Both the position numbers and the translations under genes were made by a program. From JBCCFW01 sp039029535 (lineage in GTDB: Bacteria; Acidobacteriota; JBCCFW01): 51,648 nucleotides of DNA. The notes below the pieces were generated by a model. It ran no database searches. It saw only the letters and a list, made by a program, of their open reading frames with translations, and was not told the DNA's origin. This document shows, in pieces, positions 9,301 through 17,773 of this stretch. Each line of letters starts with the position of its first letter. Position 1 is the first letter of the stretch. The DNA lies in NCBI GenBank assembly GCA_039029535.1, contig JBCCFW010000032.1, forward strand, positions 1 to 51,648. Reading direction: 5' to 3'.

Positions 9301-10805
9301 AGCGAAGGGGTCGGCGCCAGCGTGTAAGCCAGGCCGAGGGAGGGCATGGCCTCGGACAGTCGGCCCTCGCCGGTGAGCCGCTCGCCCTCGTCGAGCCAGG
9401 CCCGCGCCACGGCTTGCGAGCCCGCATGAGCCGGGTCGTCGACGAGCTCGTCGAAGAGAGCGCTGGCCGCGGCCTCGTCGCCGGCTGCCCGGAGCGCCTC
9501 GATCCGCTCCCGGACGATGGCAAAGCGGGCCTCGAGCTCGGCCTCTCGCTGCACGACGAGACGGTGATCGCTCCAGGCCCGTGCCGACCAGAGCACGAGG
9601 GCCGCAACGCCGAGCAGGCCGAGCGTGACCGCGATGGCCTTGAGCGGGGTCCGGTTGCGTCGGCTCCACTTGCCGAGCCGGTAGAGGGCCGAGGGCGGTC
9701 TCGTCTCGATGGGCTCATGGCGGAGGTAGCGGCGGAGGTCCGCGGCCAGCGCTCCCGCGTCGTCGTAACGCCGCGAGGGCTCGGGCTCGAGCGCCGCGTG
9801 CACGATGACCTCGACGTCCCGCGGGAGCTCGGGCAGCAGCGAGCGCAGCCGGGGGGCCTCTTCCCCCCGCGTCAGCAGCTCGGCGGTCCCCTGCGCACCG
9901 GTGTCGTGGGGACGACGACCGGAGAGCAGCTCGTAGAGGATGGTGCCGAGGGCGTGGACGTCGGTGGGCGGTCCGATCGCGTCGGGCCGTCCCGCGAGCT
10001 GCTCCGGCGCCATGTAGACGAGCGTCCCGAGGACCTCGCCGGTGGCGGTCTGCGCGAGGGTCGCACCGAGCTCGGCATCGCGGATCGAGGCGACGCCGAA
10101 GTCGATGACCTTGGGCTGACCCTCGCGGTCGACGAGGCAGTTGCTCGGCTTGAGGTCGCGATGGACGATGCCGCGTCGGTGCGCGTGCCCCACCGCCTCG
10201 GCGATGCGGGCGACCAGCTCGATGACCTCGTCCACCGGCAGCGATCGTGAGCCGACGTGCTCATCGAGATGCATGCCGTCGACGTGCTCCATCGCGATGA
10301 AGCGGACACGCTCGCCGCCCGGCATCGTGCCGAGGCCGACCTCGAACACCTTGGCGATGCCGACGTGATCGAGAGCGCCGAGCACCGCCGCCTCGACGCG
10401 GAAGCGTCGGGCCGCGTCCTCCGAGCCCAGCTCGCGGAGGAGCTTCAACGCGACCCGCCGGCGCGGCTCGTCCTGCTCGGCCTCGTAGACCACCGCCATC
10501 CCACCACTGCTGATCCGTCGAACGATGGTGTAGCGACCGAGCTCGAAGCCGGCGGGCAGGCCCGGCGCGTGCTCGGAAGTCGGTCCGGCCAGGCCCTCGA
10601 TCACCGAGGGCGTGACGTCACCCCAGACGACCTCGCCCAGGTCCATGTCGGAGCGATCGGCCTCGAGGAGGGTCTCCACCTCGGCCAGGAGCTCCGCGTC
10701 ACCCTCGCAGGCCTCGACGAGAGAGCGCCGACGGTGCTCCTCATCGAGCTCCAGGGCCTCGGTGAAGAGACGGTAAGCCCGTGCGCGGCGGTCCTCGGGG
10801 TTCAT
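6330..10805 (-). CDS. Membrane Ser/Thr protein kinase with FG-GAP-like extracytoplasmic region (copy 1)
   Basis: 1491 residues. The N-terminal 90 residues are helical and acidic, as in kinases that follow ECF sigma genes. The kinase domain covers about 91-365: glycine loop ISSGGMAVVYEAE, ATP-binding lysine in VALKLL (K121), HRDLKPSN (D217) and DFG in VIDFGVAS (D235), so it should be catalytically active. A membrane span at about 385-408 is followed by TPR-like helices and three Asp-rich calcium-loop motifs of FG-GAP/VCBS type (DIDGDARDELLI near 598, DLNDDGRDELVVGLG near 748, DIDGDGLADIVLAE near 866). The C-terminal 500 residues contain more helical repeats and an unrecognised beta-rich domain. 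It lies 16 bases downstream of a sigma gene, probably in one transcript. It likely senses an envelope or periplasmic signal and phosphorylates cytoplasmic targets, the neighbouring sigma factor being the obvious candidate (inference). Confidence 0.88.
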   Translation of the reverse strand: MNPEDRRARAYRLFTEALELDEEHRRRSLVEACEGDAELLAEVETLLEADRSDMDLGEVVWGDVTPSVIEGLAGPTSEHAPGLPAGFELGRYTIVRRISSGGMAVVYEAEQDEPRRRVALKLLRELGSEDAARRFRVEAAVLGALDHVGIAKVFEVGLGTMPGGERVRFIAMEHVDGMHLDEHVGSRSLPVDEVIELVARIAEAVGHAHRRGIVHRDLKPSNCLVDREGQPKVIDFGVASIRDAELGATLAQTATGEVLGTLVYMAPEQLAGRPDAIGPPTDVHALGTILYELLSGRRPHDTGAQGTAELLTRGEEAPRLRSLLPELPRDVEVIVHAALEPEPSRRYDDAGALAADLRRYLRHEPIETRPPSALYRLGKWSRRNRTPLKAIAVTLGLLGVAALVLWSARAWSDHRLVVQREAELEARFAIVRERIEALRAAGDEAAASALFDELVDDPAHAGSQAVARAWLDEGERLTGEGRLSEAMPSLGLAYTLAPTPSLRAEALERLLRNHREMGRLIEAGAVLGLLEREHPEHALDDVESLRFETALSRADLAAARKHLPEGDPREPFLELLASAPALGSVEPLPRGSVLASHDIDGDARDELLIQPRRNSLAWLTAEGASTVMNLPPSLRSYDQDEITHEHVVERAAPGDETAAPLLVLRDVRTDENVLLEVGETSLREHLRWPGESIFALGAVGEAAGSARVFAGSAWRDNRFLELDLRERRVEPAHPETEAWGSYITAMASMDLNDDGRDELVVGLGAPEGFGIRVYDTSGPLRLLARRGLCYVHDIKPFVTAEGRTLIAVVQARWHRSKLVFPEGDHGGPPLAIHLLGLEDDRLVVEHVIRQRAELIEIHNVGIGDIDGDGLADIVLAEPPRSRLLRQVPGTGDLTFADLTLGGWEVQATVQLDEDAPLEVVLRSSSLDGSPSILRVLGLPGEPLPPLPALESVVYSAELAPAWQRALQLRDVGLGRVAGESLVQLATFEVSPEQRARALTEAADLMMTDEERHGLVARVGDLRVAAAAANRAEPALWRRALETLVEQGRSRDVLSLARERLDDPTVPEADRRWARERIAERAELEDPAFRQTLGFAGPLDPAWQVEQPLLIYHDPRGASLDIDGFNRTGVLARLPLRRVGTDLGMSLAADISWLERGADLLVGLRPRGADDLVHGVKLSGYGWGGFLFRVTVALEGGKDHLLSGRRDVTERPAVESIEVEVLSRLGEGTWYSFDGPTGEKRTFIPMTHGGEEEAWELVIIGTGPVQIESAWGQVRLRELRLQGLRVDAESAALGDGRGLRLQQLLDGSRHHPDELRELLADPVLRRVAAGALRLVPTEVTRPLQDALGPAGFLSLLHDAWADAIDTYLAEPHVVTGLLTTPHLVSERADEDDHALALLVARGRARWLQGDAVGARRDLLRSSELVRRGPGEERCFVVETTLAEIAATLEEVDEARVRMEEALRCAPAEDLGRDRLLRRSVLRPLLDGTKTDS

Positions 10806-10821
10806 GCCGGGGGGCGTGGTC

Positions 10822-11409
10822 TCACGACGAGGCCGGCGCCGGTCCGGCGTTCAGCTCCTTGACCAGCCAGGCCCGGGCCGCGCGGAGCGAGCGGGTCACG
10901 GTGTGTCGGGAAACGCCGAGCACCTCGCCGATCTCATCGACCTGCATCCCACCGAAGTGCCGGCAGACGATGACCTCGGCGCCGCGGGGGTCGACCTCCT
11001 GGAGTCGCTCGAGGGAAGACTCGAGGTCGAGGACGTCGACGGGGTCGGACGTGGAGGCGACGTCGTCGAGCCCGGTCTCGAGGGTGACCAGTCGGTCGCC
11101 GTCACCCCGCTTGGCGGCGCCCTTGCGGCGGGCGCGGTCGATGAGGACCTGGCGCATGGCCTTGGCGGCAACGGCCAGGAAGTGGGCGCGGCTCTGCCAG
11201 TCGATGCCGTCGCTACCGGAGAGGCGGAGGAAGGCCTCGTGGACGAGCTCGGTGGCCTGGATGCTGGAGGGGCCCGACGCGCGGACGATGGCGGCCTGGG
11301 CGAGCCGCCGAAGGTCGCCGTAGAGCAGGTCGGAGAGCTCCCGGGTCGCCTCGCCGTCGCCGGCGCGGACCTGGGGCAGGAGCTCGAGGGTGCGAGGAGT
11401 GGACGACAT
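10822..11409 (-). CDS. ECF-type RNA polymerase sigma factor (copy 1)
   Basis: 195 residues from the ATG at 11409 (MSSTPRTLELL). An in-frame TTG at 11448 would add 13 residues; I prefer the ATG because the similarity to sigma families begins right after it. Region 2 reads ELVHEAFLRLSG....WQSRAHFLAVAAKAMRQVLIDRARR. Region 4 ends in a helix-turn-helix (VDEIGEVLGVSRHTVTRSLRAARAWL). This matches the ECF subgroup that is typically paired with Ser/Thr kinases rather than anti-sigma factors. It is the first gene of a sigma-kinase pair. Its close paralogue (16318-16893) heads a second pair immediately upstream. It recruits RNA polymerase to unknown promoters. Confidence 0.9.
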   Translation of the reverse strand: MSSTPRTLELLPQVRAGDGEATRELSDLLYGDLRRLAQAAIVRASGPSSIQATELVHEAFLRLSGSDGIDWQSRAHFLAVAAKAMRQVLIDRARRKGAAKRGDGDRLVTLETGLDDVASTSDPVDVLDLESSLERLQEVDPRGAEVIVCRHFGGMQVDEIGEVLGVSRHTVTRSLRAARAWLVKELNAGPAPASS

Positions 11410-11554
11410 GGTGGGGCTCAGCTTGCCCGAGGCGGAGGGAAGGCTCAAGCGAAGTCGAGTTGCAAGGCTGGGGTCGCTCCTCGGTCCTCACCGCACTAAC
11501 GAGCACGCTCCCGGCTCTCATTCCCCGATTCACACCGGATTGAGCCGCGGGCCT

Positions 11555-11737
11555 CTAGCCCGGACACTTCATGAGTGTTCGTCGCGAGTGTCCGGAGGCG
11601 CTAGCCGAGAAGGGCGAACGTAGCCTCGAGGCCCGGAAGCGCACTTGACGGTGCGTTGAGGACCGAGGGGCGAGTACGCCCTTCGCAGGCAGCGGATCTG
11701 GTCACGCAGCAGGAGACTCATGAATTGTCCGGGCTAG
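11555..11737 (-). mobile_element. 183-bp MITE-like element, family A, copy 1
   Basis: Non-coding spacer between two sigma-kinase units. Terminal inverted repeats read TAGCCCGGACAATTCATGAG from the right end and TAGCCCGGACACTTCATGAG from the left end. The tetranucleotide CTAG flanks both sides (11555-11558 and 11734-11737), consistent with a YTAR duplication. A second copy of identical length lies at 41745-41927 in the opposite orientation, about 93 percent identical by eye. In both copies one frame is open from the ATGAG inside one repeat to the TGA in the other (about 50 codons, starting MSLLLRDQI). It has no transposase and would need one supplied in trans. The YTAR flank suggests an IS701-like transposase (family knowledge plus inference). 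The rest of the spacer, 11410-11554, holds no gene that I can support. Confidence 0.75.
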
Positions 11738-11799
11738 ATCACGTGGGCGGTGCCCCCCTTGGGTTACCTCGTGGGCCAAGGCCCGAGCGGCACTTCTGA

Positions 11800-11850
11800 G
11801 CTAGCACCTCCCGCCACCCGCGACGAAAACTCGTGAATGGTCCGGGCTAA
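11800..11850 (+). mobile_element. Solo end of the family A MITE-like element at the kinase stop codon
   Basis: About 47 bases match one end of the 183-bp element (GCTAGCA..CTCC..CCAC.CGCGACGAA..CTC.TGAATGGTCC.GGC), then homology stops to the left. The element end abuts CTAA (TTAG on the minus strand), and this TAG is the stop codon of the kinase at 11847-16328. Probably the remnant of an older insertion truncated on its left. Confidence 0.6.
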
Positions 11851-14800
11851 GAGTCGGTCTCAGTCCCGTCCAAGAGCGGTCTCAGCACCACTCGGCGCAG
11901 GAGCCGATCCCGTCCCAGGTCCTCAGCCGGGGCGCAGCGGAGGGCCTCTTCCATCCGTTCCCGGGCCTCGTCGACGTCCTCGAGAGTCGCCGCGATCTCG
12001 GCCAGGGTCGACTCGACGTCGAAGCAGCGGCGGGAGCCCTTGCCCCGAGCCACGTGGCGGCCGGCCAGCGCCAGGTCGCGGCGGGCCTCCACCACGTCAC
12101 CGGCCAGCCAACGGGCTTGCCCCCGAGCGATGAGCAGGTCGAGGGCGTGGGGATCCCGGCCGGCGAGCTCGGAGACGAGGTGGGGCGTGGTTCGGAGGCC
12201 AGCGACCACGTGAGGCTCGGCGAGGTGACTCTCGATCGCGTCGCCCCAGGCCTCGTGCAGGAGCTCGAGAAAGCCGTCCGTGCCCAGGGCTTCCTGGAGG
12301 GGCCGCGCCACCTCCGCGGGAGCCAGGCGCAGCATCCCGGCCGCCACGCTCCGTGAGACCGGCTCGGCGAGCAAGTTGCGAAGAGCGGCCGGCTCTCGTC
12401 GCGTGCCGGAGAGCAACTCGGCGAGCTCCACTCCGCGGCGCTCGCCGATCGAGGGAGCAGAGCGGTCGACGCGCAGTCCTTGCAGGCGAATCTCGCGGAG
12501 CTCCAGGTGCGCCCAGGCACTGTCGATGGAGGGAGACGAGCGTGTCCGCACGACGAGCTCCCAGGCTTCGTCTTCCCTCTCGTGCGTCTTGGGCACGAAC
12601 GAACGATGGATCCCACGAGAGTCCGTCAACGTCCGCCAGGTCCCCTCGCCGGGCCGCGCGAGGAGGGAGACGACGTTGCTCCCGGTGACGTTCGGTTGGC
12701 TCGTGTCGACCCAACCCCCGAGCTGTTCGTGCTTGCCTTGCACGAAGGAGCCAACGTCTCGGAAGAGGAAGCCACCCCATCCGAAACCGCTCCAACGAAC
12801 GCCCAGGGCGGCTTCTTCGCTGCCTCGAGGTCGGAGCAGGATCTCGACGATGCTCCCCCGCTCGAAGTGCTCGAGCTCCGCTTCCACGGAGATCCCGAGG
12901 TCCTCACCGACACGTCGCAGCGGGAGTCGCAACAGCTCCTCGGTTCCCGAGAAGGCGTCGATGTCGAGAGCTCCCCCCCGAGGGTCGTGCCGCACGAGCA
13001 GTGGCTGCTCGAGCTGCCAGGAGTCCTCGAGCTTGCCATCGAAGACGAGGACCTCCTCGAGCTCCGGCCGACCGAGAGGCGCCAGTGCCTCGAGACGCTT
13101 CCGCGTCCACTCCGTCATCTCCGGGGAGAGCCCTCCGTCGGCGAGTCGCTCTTCGAGGAGAGGCGTGGCCTCGTCGAAGCGCCCCTGGTGCCAGAGGATC
13201 TCGATCCCTTCCCGCCAGAGCTGGACGTCGTCCGGATCGGCTCGGACCGCCGCAAGCCGGGCTTCCGCCGCGAGACCATCTCGACTCCCGTCACTGCTGA
13301 CTTGATGGAGCGCGGCCGCTTCCAGGAGAAGACGGCTTCGTTCCTTGCCCCCCGCCTCGAAGCTCGAGAGATGCTCCAGGGACTCGGCGGCGATGTCGGT
13401 CAGCCCCAGGCCGGCGAGCTGCTGCGCGCGTTGCCGGGCGGCGGAGCCACGCGACCGCATGGCTGTTGGCTTGCTTCGTTCCCGAACGGGCAGCGGCTCC
13501 CCCTCGAGTCCGAGAGCACGGAGCTCCACCGGCCCCGACCAGCTCAGGTCCGTGCGGAGGATGACGACCTCGAGCTCCGGATCCGCATCGAGCTGGGCCA
13601 GGCTCCGGACCTCCCAACCCTCCACCAGCAGGCCGGCGAATGAAGTGCTGGGCGGAGCGTCCGATGGCAACTGTCTCAGCAAGCGCACCTGCCGGGCATC
13701 CGCGTGGACGAGGTCGGCAAGACCGTCGCCGTCGATGTCGCCAGCGTGAAGGTGGCGAAACTCGGTGTCAGTGGGGTCCAGGCTCGAGCTGCCGACGTGA
13801 ATGAGAGAGTCACCAGCCAGGCCGTGGAGGTAGATGCCACGCGGAGGTCCGCCGTGGTCACCCTCCGGAAACATCGTCTTGCTCTTGTGCCAGCGCGAAG
13901 TGGACACCGCGGCCAGAGAACGACCGTCACCGGTCGGCAGGCCCACGAGAGCATGGGGGTAGCCGATGCGGCAGCGCGCCAGGAGCCGCAACGGTCCCTC
14001 GGTGTCGTAGGCCCGCAGCTCGAAGCCCTCCGGTGGACCCAGCCCGACGACGAGCTCCTCGTCGCCGTCGGCGTCGAGGTCCATGGTCGCCATGGTCGTG
14101 ATGTAGGACTCCCAGGCCTCGGTGTCGGGATGCGCCGACGTGACCTCGCCCCTCGCGAGATCGATCTCCCAGAAGTGGTTCTCCGCCCAGGCCGAGCCTG
14201 CGAAGACCCGCGTTGCGCCGGAGGAGCTCGTGAGCGACGCGAGGGAGAAGACCGACTCGCCCGCCCATCGGAAGCGCTCGACCAGCTCCGTCGCGTGCAC
14301 CTCGGCCAGGACATTCTCGGCCGTCGTCGCGTCACGCAGAACGAGCGCGAGCACGGTCCCACCACCGTCGGCCCGCGGGATGACAATGAGGTGCTCGCCG
14401 GTGATCGTGAGGTCGTAGCCCGCGAGCCCCTCCGGAAGGCTCAGCGTCGTGAGCTGGCCGCTGGCGGTGAGCCAGGCGAGGTCCTTCTTGTCGAGAGCCA
14501 CGAGCAGCTCGTCGCGGCCGTCGGCATCGTGGTCGTGGACGGCCAAGGTCGTGACGTCGGCAGCGGGCTCGAAGCTGGCCAGGATCGCGGCCGAGGCGAG
14601 AAGGTCGAGCAAGGGCTCGCGAGCGTCGTCGACGCTGAGCCGGGCTCTCGCGGCGGTCAGGTCGGCTCGCGCGACGGCTGTCTCGAAGTGAAGGTCATCG
14701 AGCCCCGGCAGGGCTCGTCCGGGGTGCTGCTCCTCGAGGAGCGCCAGCACGGCGTCGGCCGCGAGCAGGTCTCCCTGACGATGGTGCGTCCGCAGGAGTC

Positions 14801-16328
14801 GCTCGAGCGACTCGGCGCGCAGCGCCGACGTGGGCGCCGAGGTGTAGGCGAATCCGAAGGCCCGCACGGCGTCGGCCAGCCGCTCATCTTCGAACAGACG
14901 TGTCCCGTGATCGAGCCAGGCACGGGTCACGGCTCGTGACCCGGCGTGGCCGGGCTCGCTGACGAATTCGTCGAAGAGCGCAGCAGCGGCCTGGTCCTCG
15001 CTCTCGTCCCGAAGGATCCGCATCCGGTCCTGCACGACCGCGAGTCGAGTGGCGAGGTCGCTCTCGCGACGCTCGGCGACCCGATGGTCGCTCCAGGCCC
15101 GAACACCCCAAGCCGCGGCCGCCAGCACGGCCAGCAGCCCCAGGGTCGCCCCCATCGCCTTCAGCGGAGCGCGGTTGCGACGCGACCACTTCTCCAGTCG
15201 ATAGAGCGCCGACGGCGGTCGCGCCTCGATGGGCTCGTGCCGCACGAAACGCCGGAGGTCGGCGGCGAAGGCCTCGGCGTCGGGGTAGCGACGCTTCGGA
15301 TCGGGCTCGAGGGCCGCGTGAACGATCACCTCGACGTCACGGGGCAGGTCGGGAACCAGCGTTCTCAAGCGCGGCGCCTCGGCTTCGCGCGCGAGCAGCA
15401 CCGCGGTCGACTGCGTGCCCGTGTCGTGGGGACGACGTCCGGCGAGCAGCTCGTAGAGCAAGGTACCGAGTGCGTGCACGTCGGTGGGTGGTCCGATGGC
15501 GTCCGGGTTCCCGGCGAGCTGCTCGGGCGCCATGTAGACCACGGTGCCGAGCACCTCCCCAGTGGCGGTGGGGGCGACCGTGGCCGACAGCTCGGCGTCG
15601 CGGATCGAGGCGATGCCGAAGTCGATGACCTTGGGTCGACCTTCGCGATCGACGAGGCAGTTGCCAGGCTTGAGATCGCGATGAACGATGCCGCGGCGGT
15701 GCGCGTGCCCGACGGCCTCGGCGACCTGGGCGATGAGCTCGACGACCGCCTCGACGTCGGGCCGCTGGGGTCGCACGTGGTCGTCGACGTGGGCGCCATC
15801 GACGTACTCCATCGCGATGAAGCGGACGGTCTCGCCCTCGGGCAGGGTGCCGAGTCCGACCTCATACACGCGGGCGATGCCGGGATGCTCGAGGGCGCCG
15901 AGCACGGCGGCCTCCACGCGGAAGCGACGGGCGGCTTCTTCGGAGCCGAGCTCCCGGAGGAGCTTGAGGGCGACGCGACGGCGTGGCTCGTCCTGCTCGG
16001 CCTCGTAGACGACGGCCATCCCCCCGCTCGAGATGCGGCGGACGATCGTGTAGCCGCCGAGCCGGAAGCCGGCCGGGAGCCCGACCGTGCGCTCGGGGGC
16101 GGGGCCGGCGAGGGCGCCGACGATGGAGGGCGTGACGTCACCCCAGGCGACCTCGGCGAGATCCATCTCGGAGTCGTCGGCGGCGAGGAGGGCCTCGACC
16201 TCGGCGGCGAGCTCGGGGTCGCGGTCCTTCAGCTCGTCGAGGGCGCGGGTGCGCTCGGCGGGGTCGTGCTCGACGATCTCCGCGAAGAGACGGTAGATCT
16301 CGGCGGAGCGGTCGGCGTCAGTCGTCAT
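11847..16328 (-). CDS. Membrane Ser/Thr protein kinase with FG-GAP-like extracytoplasmic region (copy 2)
   Basis: 1493 residues, a full-length paralogue of the kinase at 6330-10805 with the same order of parts: acidic N-terminal helices, glycine loop ISSGGMAVVYEAE, VALKLL lysine, HRDLKPGN catalytic loop, DFG in VIDFGIAS, a membrane span (about 388-410), TPR-like helices, three Asp-rich FG-GAP-like loops (DHDADGRDELLVAL, DLDADGDEELVVGLG, DIDGDGLADLVHAD) and the same C-terminal beta-rich and helical region ending DGTETDS. Its ATG lies inside the end of the upstream sigma gene (11-base overlap), so translation is probably coupled. Its stop codon is the TAG of a family A element end. The kinase cores are much more alike than the extracytoplasmic parts, so the two copies probably sense different signals (inference). 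Confidence 0.88.
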   Translation of the reverse strand: MTTDADRSAEIYRLFAEIVEHDPAERTRALDELKDRDPELAAEVEALLAADDSEMDLAEVAWGDVTPSIVGALAGPAPERTVGLPAGFRLGGYTIVRRISSGGMAVVYEAEQDEPRRRVALKLLRELGSEEAARRFRVEAAVLGALEHPGIARVYEVGLGTLPEGETVRFIAMEYVDGAHVDDHVRPQRPDVEAVVELIAQVAEAVGHAHRRGIVHRDLKPGNCLVDREGRPKVIDFGIASIRDAELSATVAPTATGEVLGTVVYMAPEQLAGNPDAIGPPTDVHALGTLLYELLAGRRPHDTGTQSTAVLLAREAEAPRLRTLVPDLPRDVEVIVHAALEPDPKRRYPDAEAFAADLRRFVRHEPIEARPPSALYRLEKWSRRNRAPLKAMGATLGLLAVLAAAAWGVRAWSDHRVAERRESDLATRLAVVQDRMRILRDESEDQAAAALFDEFVSEPGHAGSRAVTRAWLDHGTRLFEDERLADAVRAFGFAYTSAPTSALRAESLERLLRTHHRQGDLLAADAVLALLEEQHPGRALPGLDDLHFETAVARADLTAARARLSVDDAREPLLDLLASAAILASFEPAADVTTLAVHDHDADGRDELLVALDKKDLAWLTASGQLTTLSLPEGLAGYDLTITGEHLIVIPRADGGGTVLALVLRDATTAENVLAEVHATELVERFRWAGESVFSLASLTSSSGATRVFAGSAWAENHFWEIDLARGEVTSAHPDTEAWESYITTMATMDLDADGDEELVVGLGPPEGFELRAYDTEGPLRLLARCRIGYPHALVGLPTGDGRSLAAVSTSRWHKSKTMFPEGDHGGPPRGIYLHGLAGDSLIHVGSSSLDPTDTEFRHLHAGDIDGDGLADLVHADARQVRLLRQLPSDAPPSTSFAGLLVEGWEVRSLAQLDADPELEVVILRTDLSWSGPVELRALGLEGEPLPVRERSKPTAMRSRGSAARQRAQQLAGLGLTDIAAESLEHLSSFEAGGKERSRLLLEAAALHQVSSDGSRDGLAAEARLAAVRADPDDVQLWREGIEILWHQGRFDEATPLLEERLADGGLSPEMTEWTRKRLEALAPLGRPELEEVLVFDGKLEDSWQLEQPLLVRHDPRGGALDIDAFSGTEELLRLPLRRVGEDLGISVEAELEHFERGSIVEILLRPRGSEEAALGVRWSGFGWGGFLFRDVGSFVQGKHEQLGGWVDTSQPNVTGSNVVSLLARPGEGTWRTLTDSRGIHRSFVPKTHEREDEAWELVVRTRSSPSIDSAWAHLELREIRLQGLRVDRSAPSIGERRGVELAELLSGTRREPAALRNLLAEPVSRSVAAGMLRLAPAEVARPLQEALGTDGFLELLHEAWGDAIESHLAEPHVVAGLRTTPHLVSELAGRDPHALDLLIARGQARWLAGDVVEARRDLALAGRHVARGKGSRRCFDVESTLAEIAATLEDVDEARERMEEALRCAPAEDLGRDRLLRRVVLRPLLDGTETDS

Positions 16329-16893
16329 GACCGGCGGACAGCTCGCGGACGAGCCAGGCCCGGGCAGTCCGGAGCGAGCGGGTCACGGTGTGTCGGGAGA
16401 CGCCGAGCACCTCGCCGATCTCGTCGACCTGCATGCCTCCGAAGAGCCGGCAGACGACGACCTCGGCGCCGCGGGGGTCGATCTCCTGGAGTCGCTCCAG
16501 TGAGGACTCGAGATCGAGGACGTCGACGGGGTCGGAGGTGGACGCGACGTCGAGCCCGCCCTGGAGGGTGACGGGTCGGTCGCCGTCGCCCCGCTTGGCG
16601 GCGCCCTTGCGGCGGGCGCGGTCGATGAGGACCTGGCGCATGGCCTTGGCAGCGACGGCGAGGAAGTGGGCGCGGCTCTGCCAGTCGATGCCAGCGCTGC
16701 CGGAGAGGCGGAGGAAGACCTCGTGGACGAGCTCGGTGGCCTGGATGCTCGAGGGTCCCGACGCGCGGCCGATGGCGGCCTGGGCGAGCCGTCGGAGGTC
16801 GCCGTAGAGCAGGTCGGAGAGCTCCCGGGTCGCCTCGCCGTCGCCGGCGCGGACCTGGGGCAGGAGCTCGAGGGTGCGAGGAGTGGACGCCAT
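16318..16893 (-). CDS. ECF-type RNA polymerase sigma factor (copy 2)
   Basis: 191 residues from the ATG at 16893 (MASTPRTLELL); an in-frame TTG at 16932 is the alternative, exactly as in copy 1. It is nearly identical to the 10822-11409 protein, with the same region 2 (FLRLSGSAGIDWQSRAHFLA) and the same helix-turn-helix (VDEIGEVLGVSRHTVTRSLR). Differences cluster at the C-terminus (ELSAGHDD against ELNAGPAPASS) and in the linker, where copy 2 lacks one residue. The gene overlaps the downstream kinase start. The identical recognition helices suggest that both sigma factors read the same promoters, so specificity may lie in the kinases (inference). Confidence 0.9.
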   Translation of the reverse strand: MASTPRTLELLPQVRAGDGEATRELSDLLYGDLRRLAQAAIGRASGPSSIQATELVHEVFLRLSGSAGIDWQSRAHFLAVAAKAMRQVLIDRARRKGAAKRGDGDRPVTLQGGLDVASTSDPVDVLDLESSLERLQEIDPRGAEVVVCRLFGGMQVDEIGEVLGVSRHTVTRSLRTARAWLVRELSAGHDD

Positions 16894-16990
16894 GGTGGAG
16901 CTCAGCTTGCCCGAGGGGGACGGAAGGCTCAAGGGAAGTGCGCAGACGGAGCGCTCGCTCTCATCAGCCCATCGGTTCGAGAACGGCGTC

Positions 16991-17053
16991 GGTGAGTGGG
17001 CGTCTTTCGCCCGTGATGCGGCTTCGCTCGGAGCGTTCTGGTGAGTGGGCGTC
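16991..17053. repeat. Direct repeat in the divergent promoter region
   Basis: GGTGAGTGGGCGTC occurs at 16991 and again at 17040, 49 bases apart, between the divergent sigma gene (starts 16893, minus) and the secreted-protein gene (starts 17111, plus). It could be a regulator-binding pair; no protein can be assigned. Confidence 0.4.
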
Positions 17054-17110
17054 GTCGTGACGCCCGGCCGCTCGTCCCTTGGCGGCGGTCCTTCCTACCG
17101 GAGACTCCCC

Positions 17111-17674
17111 ATGTCCATCCCCTGTACCTGCCGAGTGACCCTGTTCCTCCTCTCCTTCACGCTTGCTCTGACGGCCGTCGGGATCGCCAGCCCGGCTCAC
17201 GCGCGGTCCGACAGTGACCCTGGTGCCCTGATGCAGGCCTGTCACGAGAACGTCGTTGCGGTGTTCCGGGACGGTGCTGCCGCACGGGGCTACGAGATCG
17301 AGAGTCTCAGCGAGAAGGCTTCGGTGACAGAACGTGACGCGGTCGTCGTCGGCAAGCTGGCCGACTCGGAGGACTTGTTCATCTACGTGTCGGGGACCGA
17401 GCTCGAGGACGGCTACTACCTGGTGGACGTCCCATCGGCCGACGAAGTGCTCTGCAGTGGCCTCGAGCTGGAAGGCCTGGTCGTGCAGGGCAAGGCCAAG
17501 CTACTCAACGTGGACACGGGTGAGGCGGTGTTCGCTCCACTCGAGGTCCAGTTACTCGCCGAGCCGACCGACGAGACGACTGGTCTCCAGGTCGCACCAC
17601 GCACGAAGTACGTCTGGGTGTACGACAGCGGTCTCTGCGCCGCTGTTTGCGTTCAACGTCCTCCCCGTCACTAG
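17111..17674 (+). CDS. Small secreted protein of unknown function
   Basis: 187 residues. The start is the ATG at 17111 because a signal peptide begins there (MSIPCTCRVTLFLLSFTLAL...SPAHA) and GGAG lies about 8 bases upstream; the frame is open further back to 17045 but without a plausible start. The mature protein is acidic (SDSDPGALMQACHENVVAVF...). No domain is recognised. It has four Cys in the exported part, two of them in the last 20 residues (CAAVC), which could form disulphides. It is divergent from the sigma-kinase unit and convergent with the broken KAP-FGE gene, so it is likely a single-gene transcript ending at the hairpin 17691-17733. Confidence 0.7.
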   Translation: MSIPCTCRVTLFLLSFTLALTAVGIASPAHARSDSDPGALMQACHENVVAVFRDGAAARGYEIESLSEKASVTERDAVVVGKLADSEDLFIYVSGTELEDGYYLVDVPSADEVLCSGLELEGLVVQGKAKLLNVDTGEAVFAPLEVQLLAEPTDETTGLQVAPRTKYVWVYDSGLCAAVCVQRPPRH

Positions 17675-17690
17675 CAAGTCAGCTTCCTGA

Positions 17691-17733
17691 ACGACGTCCC
17701 GCGTGCTCCGGGGAGCGCACGCGAGGGCGTCGT
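17691..17733 (+). terminator. Hairpin downstream of the small secreted protein gene
   Basis: Two stacked stems: ACGACG (17691) with CGTCGT (17728), and CGCGTGC (17700) with GCACGCG (17717). It starts 16 bases after the stop. There is no T-run, so it is only a candidate terminator. Confidence 0.45.
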
Positions 17734-17773
17734 CGTGATGTCCTCCCTCCCGTCACGACGAGCGTCTGTCCGC

